NCBI GenBank assembly: GCA_002914845.1
Contig: JXTC01000125.1
Span: 100,012-164,011 of the forward strand
Source of the DNA: Trema orientale
Lineage: Eukaryota; Streptophyta; Magnoliopsida; Rosales; Cannabaceae
Length of the DNA: 64,000 nucleotides
Direction of reading: 5' to 3'
The first letter of the stretch is position 1. Each line of letters starts with the position of its first letter. The notes beneath the pieces are model-generated. The model saw only the letters and a list, made by a program, of their open reading frames with translations. It was not told where the DNA came from and did not search any database. Below are positions 37,801 through 47,900 of this stretch, piece by piece. Position numbers and translations under genes: made by a program.

Positions 37801-40800
37801 TTAACATCAACACGTGGCTGGTGGTTTTACCTCAAATAATTGCCCGGATACATTCTAATAATCATGCTGTGAGGGAACTCATACAATCACTATTGGTACG
37901 AATCGGACAAAGTCATCCACAGGTTTGCTTCCGATTACCCTTCTTCATTATTTTCTGTGAGTTGGCAGGAGAGAATGCTTGACTCTTATTTTTATTTTTA
38001 TTTTTTCCATTTTGGGGCTAAATAATTTGTAGTTACTTTTTGGGGCATGTTTTTGTCCTTATTTCCCTATTTATTGGCTGTCTAATGAGACTCAATTTTC
38101 TTGTTTATTAGTCGGTACTAGCTGTAAAAAGTACATGAGAACAATAAATCAAAATCCTTAGAACCCAGCTTTGGGAAGTGAGTCCCTGATGGGTAAAAAT
38201 CAAAATCCTTAAAACCTAGCATTAACAGGTTGTGTATGCTGAAGATTTCTCGGTGTCTTGTGACATTAACATCTTGTTTGTATTTTGTTCCTTTTTGTGT
38301 TTGTTTCTATGAAAAAAGTTCTCTTTAGTTCTGATGATATCATTTCTAAGAAAACTTGTAGAAATGACATCTCTTGGTCCTAAAGTCTCTTGTTACGAGA
38401 TATGCTGTTACTCAAGGCGCCAATTCTGTGTCTTGTAGACTTCCAGCTGAACAATAGTAACATTCCTGTTGCAGCCCACCCCCAACTCCCCAACCACATT
38501 TTTTTTTTTTTTTTAACAATGAAAAAAGTCAACCAAAACATTACACTCAGCAAAGGTTATCTCTCCCACTCAAAAACATGCTATGTTCCTGTTGCAGGCT
38601 CTTATGTACCCTCTCCTTGTAGCATGCAAATCAATTAGTACTTTACGCAAAGCAGCAGCTCAAGAAGTAGTTGACAGAGTTCGACAACATAGTGGTGTGC
38701 TTGTGGATCAGGTAAAGACGATCTTGTCAATCTAGTTTCAGTTCCTTCAATGTTTTTTATATTCGATCTTATAAGTATGCTATTGGTCTGGCCAGGCACA
38801 ACTTGTATCTCAGGAGCTAATCAGGGTTGCCATACTTTGGCATGAAATGTGGCATGAAGCACTTGAGGAAGCTAGTCGACTGTATTTTGGTGAACATAAC
38901 ATTGAAGGGATGCTTAAGGTTTTGGAGCCATTACACGAAATGCTTGAGGAAGGGGCTATGAGACCCAACACAACCATAAAAGAGAGAGCATTCATTGAGG
39001 TTGTAAAATCAATTTTTACCTTTCATTTTCTTCTTTGGTTCTAGCAAATAATTTATTCACATTTGTTGGCTTAAATGAACTGATCCTGAGGCACAAACAG
39101 ATCTTGAATACTGTTTCATAAATCTGGAAATCCTATCATGCTGCGATGTTTTAATCCTCCCATAAAGCTCAATGCATCAGTTTCTCCGTGTTAATCGTTT
39201 TGCCTTTGTGTTATCTCAGGCATATCGGCGTGAATTACTTGAGGCCTATGAATGTTGCATGAAATACAAGAGAACTGGGAAGGATGCTGAGCTTACTCAG
39301 GTATAGAAACTTGTGAAGCATCATATTTGGCTTCTTTGTTTCCTGAGTTTATCGATGCATGTTATGAATTATATTGGAACCGATTCATGATGATCTTTAA
39401 AATAATAACATAAGCTTGCTCGTGACTTTTCTGTTATTGACAACCAATTTGTTAAAAATTTGTGTTTGCGCTTGTTTATTTATACTGGAAACACTTGGAG
39501 CACACCACTTTGCCCTTTACCAGGCAGAATTGACAGTACAGTTTCGACATGTTTAATGTTTTGTGGACTTTTTGACATGTGTTGATGCTTTGTTGACTTC
39601 TACCTCTTCTTCTCCCTCTTCCCTTTTGGTGTTCGTATCCCTAAATTTGCTTAGTTGCGTGGCAACTTGCTATTTAAAATTTTTTCAAGCTTATGAGAGT
39701 CCCTACTGCATTGTATGAGTGGATGGTTTAAATTTTGCTGTAAGATAATATTTTATCTAGCACGTGAACACTATATTGTATCTAGCAATAATATTGGGCT
39801 GTAGAAGCAACTAATACAACTTAACTTCATAGCCATGCTTTTGCAATTTTTCTCTTACCAAGGGGATGATTATTATCTTCTTTTTATTTATATTATTTTT
39901 TTTGTCATAAGAGGGATTATCATATAAGTGGTCCCTTGGTCATATTTGTTCCATAACCCTGGTTCTAATGATTCATACAATGATTCAATTAGGCGTGGGA
40001 TCTTTATTATCATGTCTTTAGACGGATAGATAAGCAGCTTCAAAGTCTTACAACCCTCGACTTGCAGGTAAGAGGAATATATTTCTTCATGTTGTCCCTA
40101 CTTTTCCTTTTAGTGTCACTGACATCTCAATATGTGCACAATAGTCTGTCTCTCCAGAGTTGTTAGAATGTCGCAATTTGGAGCTTGCTGTTCCAGGGAC
40201 ATATCGTGCTGGTAAAACTTATTTGTTTAATTCCCTGACAATATTGTGGTATCACACTTAAGACTACTAAACAAATAATTTCCATATTTCAGACTCGCCA
40301 GTTGTGACAATTGCATCATTTGCACCTCAGCTTGTTGTCATAACATCTAAACAGCGGCCAAGGAAACTGACAATTCATGGGAGTGATGGTGAGGATTATG
40401 CCTTTCTCTTGAAAGGACATGAAGATTTACGCCAAGATGAACGAGTCATGCAGGTGTTCTCTTCTTTTCACTTGGATTTTTCTTGTGGATCGTTGTTAAC
40501 TTTAGGTTGCTGGCTTCAATGACATGCTACCTCTTCAGTTTGCTGACATTTTTTCCTTCCAGCTTTTTGGCTTGGTAAATACTCTACTGGAGAATTCTAG
40601 AAAAACTTCAGAGAAGGATCTGCCGATTCAACGATATTCTGTTATTCCATTGTCTCCAAACAGTGGATTGATTGGTTGGGTCCCACATTGCGACACCCTT
40701 CACCATCTTATTCGGGAGTACAGAGATGCCAGAAAGGTTTGTTGATAAGTTTTTCATATTCTTTTTTTTCAAGAAATTCATTTTGCTTGTGTGTGCGTGG

Positions 40801-43105
40801 ATGTTTGTGTGTTGGATTATTTGTGTGATGGAGCTGCACTTGACTTATTCTGATAAATGCTTTTTTGGTTTCAGATCACACTGAATCAAGAACACAAATA
40901 TATGTTAAGTTTTGCTCCGGATTATGACCATTTGCCTCTCATAGCAAAAGTAGAAGTCTTTGAGTATGCTCTTCAAAATACAGAAGGAAATGACCTTGCA
41001 AGGGTATTTAATATCTGACGATGCATATTCTTTTAATTTTTTGTCCCTTTCTTGAATGTTTTATCTCAAGGTTGCTGGAGCTGCTTTTGATAGGTTCTTT
41101 GGTTGAAAAGTCGCACTTCTGAAGTATGGCTGGAGAGGAGAACAAATTATACTAGAAGTTTAGCTGTCATGAGCATGGTAACCAAAAACTTTTTATGTTG
41201 TTTGCTGTTAGTTTTCCCCCTTTTAGTCTTCAGATATTTTTTGCCCTCTGTTTTCAATTTAACCAAATCCATACATATGTTGAGCTAGTTGAGATCTCTT
41301 GCATGTTCAGGTAATCCTTTTCTTTTCTTACATTGGAATTTGATCTTGTGGTGCATATACATAGAAATAACGTGGGCCCTTAATATCACATTTTGACTTC
41401 TTTATGTTGGGAGTTAAAATGTCAGTTGTACTTTATACCTTATCTGCAGGACTCCTGTAGTATTTCTTGTATGTTTTCTTCATTGTATGCTACTTTGATT
41501 TTCTATACGAGTGTAAAATAATTCTCTTTCGTTTCAGGTTGGTTATCTTCTTGGCTTAGGGGATCGTCACCCAAGTAATCTTATGCTGCACCGCTACAGG
41601 TACTTTTTTTAATGATAAAATAGGAGGCTGATATACCATTTATCAGGATTTTGAAGTGTCTGAATTTTCTGTTGTTTTACAGTGGGAAGATCTTGCACAT
41701 TGATTTTGGGGACTGCTTCGAAGCTTCTATGAATCGTGAAAAGTTCCCTGAAAAGGTCATCACTGTGAAAAAGTTGTATCACTGTGAAAAAGTTGTTCTT
41801 TTATGGTTTTCTTTGATTTCCACATTGTTTTCTTATGCTTTTAATTATAGTGCAGGTTCCCTTCCGCTTAACAAGAATGCTTGTGAAAGCGATGGAGGTC
41901 AGTGGAATAGAGGGCAACTTTCGTTCGACATGCGAAAATGTGATGCAAGTTCTGCGAACAAATAAAGATAGTGTTATGGCCATGATGGAGGTATTTACAC
42001 AGCCTGATTTGTTCCTTTTTTGCTATAATAACTTGGTTATGAGAACAAGTTCAATGTTGAAGCATATTACACAATATGGATATCCTGGTTAACTCCGGGA
42101 CTTGTAGATGTCATGTAAATTACCACGTGCAGGACATTAGTACTTAGGGTCTGTCTTTCATGACTTACCCTGCATGAAAATACACACTTTAGTATGTAGA
42201 TACCATGTGCTTGCACGTACTTCTTGGGTAGGAATTTTGTAATTCAGAAGCTGAGAAATTCAATAAATAGGCATTCTTTGAGAATGTTATGGTTCCAGTT
42301 TCTCAATTGAAGCACTGCTAAGTCATTGATTGAGATGCTGATTTTTAATCCCTCTTGTTTTCAGGCCTTTGTTCATGATCCTCTCATCAACTGGCGTCTT
42401 TTCAACTTGAATGAAGTTCCACAAATGTCTGTGCTAACGAGTGCTCATAATCCTGCTGTTACAAATGCTGAAGAGCCTCCTGCAAATAGAGATCTGCTGC
42501 AGCCTCAACGGGGTGCTCGAGAAAGAGAACTTCTCCAGGTACTTTAGAATCTGCGTGTCTGATATTTTGATGTGGTGCCATTGCATATGCTTACACTTGT
42601 ATTTGGTTCCATGTACTTATAGGCTGTTAACCAACTTGGTGATGCAAATGAGGTCTTGAATGAACGTGCTGTGGTTGTCATGGCTCGAATGAGCAATAAA
42701 CTTACTGGACGTGACTTTTCCACTTGCTCTTCCGTATCAGCCAACGCAATTCAACATGCAGTAGACCACAATACCTTGATCTCTGGAGACACTCGTGAAG
42801 TAGATCATGGTTTATCTGTTAAGCTGCAAGTTCAAAAGTTGATTATCCAAGCTACATCCCACGAAAATTTGTGCCAAAATTATGTCGGGTATACGTTTAA
42901 CTCTCTTACTCTACACTACCCGCATTTATTGAACAGCTTTCTGTCTTTGCTTGGAGGCAGAAAGTATATGATACTTGGCTCACGTAGGGTCCCACTCCCA
43001 GTCTCTGGTGCTGGGGGTTTCGTTTGTAAACGTTACCGGGAGAAAAATGCGCGGTGAGATTAATGCTCTTGCTTTGCTTCTTTCAGGTGGTGCCCGTTTT
43101 GGTGA
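13811..43105 (+). CDS. TOR: Target of rapamycin (TOR) serine/threonine kinase
   Basis: Complete gene for the PI3K-related kinase that is the core of plant TOR complex 1 (with RAPTOR and LST8) and couples nutrients and energy to translation, growth and autophagy. I joined 57 coding exons whose phases agree throughout; they sum to 7413 nt, 2470 residues plus stop, close to Arabidopsis TOR (2481). Order: HEAT repeats (about 1-1180), FAT (about 1180-1903), FRB (about 1907-2012), kinase (about 2035-2376), FATC at the C-terminus. The ATG at 13811 opens [12 protein letters not shown]; no in-frame ATG lies closer upstream. Introns hold several transposon remnants, and intron 5 alone is 3.3 kb. Exon coordinates are given with the domain entries. 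All catalytic residues are present, so the gene looks functional. The exon map has no transcript support here; the protein identity is certain. Confidence 0.97.
16097..17603. repeat. Dispersed repeat, copy 1, in TOR intron 5
   Basis: Shares both ends and several internal phrases with a shorter copy in TOR intron 26: it starts TACTCAAGAGACTAAGATAG, has an AGCTCAACCCTTACAGAGTT block at about 16503, and ends TTCTAATCATGTTTTAGGAA ... CCCAAAACA. The CA end, a TTTATAGGC stretch near 17060 and the lack of coding sequence suggest an LTR or non-autonomous retroelement. I found no clear target duplication. Confidence 0.6.
18395..18960. repeat. Retroelement LTR-like segment in TOR intron 5
   Basis: Contains an ACACAAGGAACACAAG ... 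CGTGGTTCAGC ... TCCACGTCCAC run, of a type often seen in LTRs of plant Copia-like or small non-autonomous elements. It has no coding capacity. Borders are approximate and I found no target duplication; the classification is from memory of similar repeats. Confidence 0.4.
24791..25552 (+). repeat. Tandem duplication of about 380 bp in TOR intron 22
   Basis: Two direct copies, 24791-25168 and 25169-25552, both run from GAATAATATTTG to CATAAAGTTT(T/C)AGACA, with scattered substitutions and small indels. Each carries GGCAGGTAAAGAATTTAAAG. They explain most of the length of this intron. Confidence 0.9.
28291..29175. repeat. Dispersed repeat, copy 2, in TOR intron 26 (with gap)
   Basis: Related to the copy in TOR intron 5: it begins TACTCAAAGATTAG, has the matching GGCTCAATTCTTATGAAGTT block at about 28524, and ends TTCTAATCATGTTTAGGAAT ... 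CCCAAAACA. Its middle is an N gap, so its true length is unknown. Confidence 0.6.
28635..29073. other. Assembly gap (N run) in TOR intron 26
   Basis: 439 unresolved bases inside an intronic repeat. The flanking exons 26 and 27 join in phase, so the gap probably hides no coding sequence. Confidence 0.99.
31683..32330 (+). repeat. 143-bp tandem repeat in TOR intron 32, split by a LINE
   Basis: Units begin at 31683, 31826 and 32224 with TA(T/C)TCTTATTATTNTCCTTTC and contain GCTTCCATGATTTCAA and TCTAGTYCAGTCTC. The middle unit is interrupted by a truncated LINE (31907-32140), which explains its larger spacing. Confidence 0.85.
31907..32140 (+). mobile_element. 5'-truncated LINE in TOR intron 32
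   Basis: A sense-strand 3' end of a non-LTR retrotransposon, ending in TCAATAAATTTTTTCAGTTT and a poly-A tail. It is flanked by imperfect 15-bp target duplications: CAATAATGTCTAGTT at 31892-31906 and CAATGACGTCTAGTT at 32141-32155. It interrupts the middle unit of a tandem repeat. Confidence 0.75.
33316..33413 (+). mobile_element. Short LINE 3' end in TOR intron 34
   Basis: A 98-bp insertion ending in GCAATAAAATTTCC ... TATC and an A-rich tail. It is flanked by an 18-bp target duplication with one mismatch: AAGTTTAACAATTAAGTC at 33298-33315 and AAGTTTAACAATTAGGTC at 33414-33431. It is a severely 5'-truncated non-LTR retrotransposon, too short to assign to a family. Confidence 0.8.
34461..34620 (+). 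repeat. 63-bp tandem repeat in TOR intron 35
   Basis: Units start CTATTCACTT at 34461, 34524 and 34587. The first two are full and nearly identical; the third is internally deleted. The repeat ends about 16 bp before the start of exon 36. Confidence 0.85.
38475..38585 (-). mobile_element. Retroposon-like insertion at the TOR intron 42 acceptor
   Basis: A 111-bp segment with a 16-T run is flanked by exact 12-bp direct repeats TTCCTGTTGCAG (38463-38474 and 38586-38597). It looks like an antisense poly-A retroposon, though 24 bp separate the T run from the left repeat, which is unusual. The duplicated target includes the splice acceptor CAG; exon 43 starts right after the second copy. Confidence 0.65.
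38796..40067 (+). other. TOR: TOR exons 44-46: FRB (FKBP12-rapamycin binding) domain
   Basis: Exons 38796-38999, 39220-39300 and 39993-40067 encode residues 1904-2023. The four-helix FRB shows [20 protein letters not shown] and [14 protein letters not shown]. Residues equal to human mTOR S2035, W2101 and F2108 are present (S1930, W2000, F2007), so the FRB itself should be able to bind rapamycin-FKBP12. The weak rapamycin response of many plants is usually put down to their FKBP12, not to FRB. Confidence 0.93.
40145..42538 (+). other. TOR: TOR exons 47-55: PI3K-like kinase domain
   Basis: Exons: 40145-40211, 40293-40453, 40563-40736, 40875-41003, 41094-41177, 41538-41599, 41683-41755, 41856-41990, 42365-42538. 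ATP-binding lysine K2086 lies in [17 protein letters not shown], the hinge tryptophan W2138 in [15 protein letters not shown], the catalytic loop in [12 protein letters not shown] (D2237, N2242), and the metal-binding DFG in HIDFGDCFE (D2256). All are at a constant offset of 101 from human mTOR (K2187, W2239, D2338, N2343, D2357), so the core has no net indel and should be active. Confidence 0.96.
42623..43105 (+). other. TOR: TOR exons 56-57: C-terminal linker and FATC domain
   Basis: Exons 42623-42888 and 43087-43105. The last roughly 33 residues are FATC ([19 protein letters not shown]), ending in the WCPFW tail shared by all TOR proteins. The final coding exon supplies only 19 nt: the last base of the Gly codon, WCPFW and the stop TGA at 43103. 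Upstream, a linker of about 50 residues after the kinase is rich in Ser, Asn and His. Confidence 0.94.
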
Positions 43106-44995
43106 TTCGAGCACGACTGTACATAGTGTACATATTTTGTACATAGCTAAGAGCCATCACGGGACCTGGGGAACCTCCCTTTCGATATTATTTTTTTCTG
43201 TAATTTATGTACAGATGTACAGCCTATGTTGTATTATTTCTCATGTAATTGATGCTCTCTTCTTCTTTTTTTTTTCCTCGTGTCTAACCAAGCTGAGCTT
43301 ATGGGCAAATCTTTTGATTGGAATGAAATGTCATCCTACATTTCTACACAACCAGTATTCGACTCCTGTTGAGGGACAAATAATCTTCATTTTTTCGTGC
43401 AGAGATGTCTTGGAGCCTTGGCACGATGACGATAATTTACAGATACTTTCTGAAACTTGAAGGCTGCATGTACTATTGGGTACTCAGACATCTGTTAGTG
43501 TGATGTGGTGCTTAGCACCACAGTCCACATTTGTCCTATAGGCTTCGCTTAAAATCTTTTTTAAGTGGAATCAATCTTTTTGAGTGGAATTCAACAACCT
43601 CATTTTATGATTGGTGCCCTAGGCAAAGTAAAAAGTAAAATTAGAAATGATGAAGTGGCAAGGAAAAGTGAAAAAGAAGGGATTTTGTCTTCTTACAAAA
43701 ACAAAAACTACACGTGTATTATTTTAGAAGATATTAGGCCATGAAGTGACAGACTACACAAACAACAGAGACTAGAAATAGTGCGCAATCTGATTGAATG
43801 AATGGAGCAGGTTGAAGTGGAACCGAGTCCTTGACTGGAGTTCGGGGGGCCATCACCCTTTCTTACCCTGACTCGATAAGAACCCTTGGCCCTATCGGTG
43901 GATCGCTGGATCATTGGGCCCTGGTCGACAATGAAACCGTGGCCTAATGGGCTCCCCAAACGGCGCTGAAACATGTGCCCTTTTACCCTAGCAACTCTAT
44001 GAACCCGTGGCCTAATGGGCGGCCCAATTATGTCAATTGTTGTCTTTAGGTTATTTACTACTGCAGTCGTGTTTCAAACTCGATATATTATTTAAATTAT
44101 GGCTGTACAACGCAATCACATGCGTTATTACTTAATTATGGTTGTGTGACATATAAATTATGCGTCCATCATTCGTTTTAATTCTCTATTGTTGATTTCT
44201 GCAAATCCGACAATTTAATTCAACCTGCAGCGCTTTGTTTCAAATTGCAAGTTCCGAACTATAATGAAACGACTCACCAGTTGGACAACCCCAAAAAGGA
44301 TCACGAACGACATTATAGCGAGAATTATGTCAATCTAGGAATGTGGAGGAAATAAATTCAAGTTCACAACTAGCAAGTGGGCAATGCTTAAGAGAGAATT
44401 TAGTTTAAAATACTCTGCGAAATACCATTACCGAGTGGGTGTTTAACCATATGCTATTATTCAATATGCTAATATCTGTGCATCTGTTCAATATACATGA
44501 TCAATAGCATGAACCTGAAAAATTAACAAAAACAAAATCAAGTAGTTGGATTGACAATGCAAAACAGATACGTGAAAGTGTTTGGCACGTCGTTTGCTTA
44601 AAAGCAACATTATTCATCGACATGAGAAAAATACAACGGGGGAAAAATTACATAATATAGCCTCTTCATTCATCAATTATTGGACTTTTTAAATTATAAA
44701 TATCCGTTAGCCAAAGCACCAGGTTGAATCCTTTACGAGAAGAGAGTCAGTCAAGCCTCAACTGGTGACTAATAGCTCATTTTCCTAGAAACAGCACAAA
44801 GTATCCACAAAAAAAAAAGAGATTTTGACTTTAGATTGCAGGGAAACATTTGTACATTGGGACTTGAGTGGCTAGAGCAAAGAGGCATATCGTACCAGTT
44901 AGTAATTACAGACGTTAAAACAAGATGTTATTCTTCTTCAAATTCCAGAGATACCTATGCCTGCGCTGCAAGAAACTTCATTTACAACAGGCATA
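43106..44995. other. Intergenic region between convergent TOR and ITPK
   Basis: Holds the 3' untranslated regions of TOR (plus) and ITPK (minus). A GC-rich patch at about 43800-44020 carries CCGTGGCCTAATGGGC twice (around 43937 and 44004). It has no coding frame with supporting features, and I see no bounded transposon. Confidence 0.6.
43118..43145 (+). promoter_or_regulatory. Three Pumilio/PUF-type motifs in the TOR 3' UTR
   Basis: TGTACATA occurs three times, at 43118-43125, 43127-43134 and 43138-43145. Each fits the PUF-protein consensus UGUANAUA, and the first begins 12 nt after the stop codon. Two partial TGTACA words follow near 43210 and 43218. Binding is inferred from the motif only. 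Confidence 0.55.
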
Positions 44996-47900
44996 TTAAG
45001 TAGCATGTCTCTTCTTGTACTTGTTCTGGACTAGGCTTAGTAGAAAATCTGTAAATATGTGCTCATAATCTGGCATTTTCCCATAACCTGCGCTTGACCC
45101 GAAAAAGCTTATTTAATCACCTACCATTTACTCATTGAAATGACTAAAGTAAAAAGAAACTGTTAAAAACAATTATCCGTGAGTCAGACACGGTACGAGG
45201 ACAAGAACATACAACAACAGAAACTAGAGAAAATCTCCTTTAAGTGCAGAAAGTCTATACTTGCCTGGAAAGTAATTGATGTCAATGACAAAAAAGACAT
45301 CTTTGGTCCCAAGCTGTCGGATCATATCTATATTGAACAATTCGAGACCCTGACAGCATTGTATAATTTAAGAATAAAAAACATTAAGACAGACGAAAGC
45401 AGCAGTTGCCATTTGCCAAAGGCACTTAAAAGTAAAATAGTGATTTAGTCTTCACCAGTCTACGACGAAGCTCCTTCGCAAGCCTCTCAAGCAAGGGTCG
45501 AGGAGGAAGTTCTGCAGCAATATATTTCACATTAATTCAAAGGGAAAGGCTTGGGAGAAACGAGTAAGCTGACAAGAGTTCTATGCATCATTAGACCCAC
45601 TGAAGAGTCACTTATCTAGTGAAGACCTTATCAAGCTACTCCGAAATACTAATCAAACAGGAGGGGGATTGGTTACGATGGATTCCTCGGTAGTGCGTTA
45701 TATAATATGTCAGGTAAGTTATCCACATCATTATAACACTATAATGATTGAACAAACAATGTTCAGTAGTCTCACCAGCAATACTAGGGTCCAGATCTGC
45801 ATCATCTGCTGTGGCTGCTGCACATGAAACCCTAGGGAAACGAAACAGGCCAGCAACCTCTGCTAGTTCGCATTTAGTGACATCAGGCAGAGAGAAACGC
45901 CTTACAACCTTTATACTTTCCCCAACGACATATATTTTAAAGAGAACACCACCTACAACAGGGCAGATAGTATGTTTATCAATTTAAACTATAAATTGTG
46001 GATACAATGGAAATGATGGGGTTCATACATCAGGTACAACATCATACCATGATTCACAAACTCCTGAAGGACCAAGGGAGGTTCAAGTTCTGGGAGGGAA
46101 AATTGATCGTAAGCGAGGAATAGTTCATGCGACTTTGCAGTTCCATCCACAAGTAGAGGTTTTGCAACTTAATAAAAACAAAACAAAAAAAACAGATCAG
46201 GATAAACAAAGGGAACGCCTAAAATATATTTAATCAATTTACACAAATCCAAATGAAGGGCATTGTGACAAGATCAAACCATCCTTACGAAATAACCTAC
46301 CCTTCCTAGGTCTGCATTACATCTAAACACAGTATACTGCTGCAGTAGGTGAAACAGACTCTTAAAATAAAGACAATAAGCAATTATCCGATTCATTCCC
46401 TAATCCCCTTCTTTCCAAGAACAGGAAAAACTACCCAAAAGCAAGAACAGGAGAAACCACACAAAAAGACAAGAATCATACCCAAAGGTAAACTTAACCC
46501 AGCTTTAGTAACTTCATAAGGTATAGACAATGGATCTTTCGTGATAACCAATTGCCTGGGGATGCCAACCTTGCCTGCATAATTGTCAAGAACATAATCA
46601 AAAGATAGGTCACCAACCCCAAAGATCTATTGCCAGCGTCAGTCCACAGTTTCAAGTAACAAATAATCACATAACCTCTAAAATTTGGACAAAATATACC
46701 ATCGTACTCAGACAAATCTAGATCTGCTACATCCTGAAGCATGGATTGACGATTATGTAGATGCCGTATAGCCTTTGGAGGATCAAGCACAATTACTTCG
46801 GGATGCTTTTGCTTGTAATCCTTCAAGGAATAAAACAAATATTGAGCCACAATATGCCACATAGCACAGACGATATAAATCCCATACAACCAACAGTATT
46901 TCACTGCATTTAGAATTAATTTTGTGAATAAAATGAATAGCCAGCCACATAGCAGCCAGTAAACCCCAAAACGCATTTTTGGCTAAAACCGGATTTTGTA
47001 ATGACCATATTATCTGCAATATAACCGTCCACAATCATGGGATGATTCTTCCAAATTATAATTTTGAACTTTTCGTTTAAAAAGAAACATCAACATAATA
47101 TTAATAAAACTATAGAAGTACAAATTTCGAAAGAACACTAATAATTTAATAAGGTAACGACTTACACACATTTAAAATTTCTGTTATGTCAGATGATGCA
47201 AGGAAAATATGTTGTGCGCGAGCGTTTGTATGGTTGCACTTTCATTTACTTATGACATGTTTTTAACACGGCAATCATGTCAAAGAATCATATCAAGATG
47301 ACAAATAAAGATTCAGACATAAAGTCAAAAATAGAGACCAAACACATATACTGACCACCCATTGTTGACCTCAACCAGCCAAATAACCCCTCTAAATCCA
47401 ACTAAGAAAAAATCCTAGAAGAATCTGTTAGAACAAACGCAAGACATGTTTTTACAACCAAGCTCACCAACACCTAGAGAAGTTATCTAGATTTATTGCT
47501 GAAAGTAAATCCTCACTTGTTCAACACTTGGGGACTGAACTATCTGATCAAGATTCATGATGAGGAGAGCAAGAACTCTGCAAATTATGTCAGACAAAAA
47601 TCATTTTTAACGGTTAGGAGATTGGCTTTACAACCAATTACCGGTAGCTCACATGAATCCCCACTCTTACTATATAGGTATGCTATAAATTTGCATCATC
47701 ACAATTTGTACAACAAGTTAATGCAGCACCACATTTTCAACCATAAACTATCGATATTCACAAGTATAGTAGACCAAGGATTGACTAACCTCAATTAAAT
47801 CGCACCATTCATTGCCTGACAACTGGAAGAAACAAAAGATTGGTCAACAGTTTACTTTAAACAAAATATACAGTTAAAAGAAAAAGAGCATCACCTCATC

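Larger units (their letters stand above)
29288..38711 (+). other. TOR: TOR exons 27-43: FAT region
   Basis: Exons: 29288-29440, 29511-29663, 30713-30784, 30908-31042, 31156-31217, 31465-31562, 32796-32905, 32977-33150, 33996-34061, 34637-34705, 34791-34901, 36022-36162, 36286-36414, 36538-36700, 36788-37002, 37716-37922, 38598-38711. They encode about residues 1180-1903. The helical FAT solenoid wraps the kinase domain; recognisable pieces are [17 protein letters not shown] and [15 protein letters not shown]. The exact start of FAT within exons 27-31 is not resolved. Confidence 0.88.

Noticed and set aside
38390..38638. 82-codon frame ending in TOR exon 43
   Set aside because: It runs in a different frame from TOR and consists mostly of intron and poly-T sequence.
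43708..43974. 88-codon minus-strand frame between TOR and ITPK
   Set aside because: GC-rich patch with no recognisable domain, promoter or splice signals; I could not support a gene.
45179..45448. 89-codon plus-strand frame
   Set aside because: Antisense to ITPK exon 9 and its neighbouring introns.
46494..46976. 160-codon minus-strand frame as a separate gene
   Set aside because: It merely reads ITPK exons 4 and 5 together with the introns around them; the spliced model explains the conserved parts.
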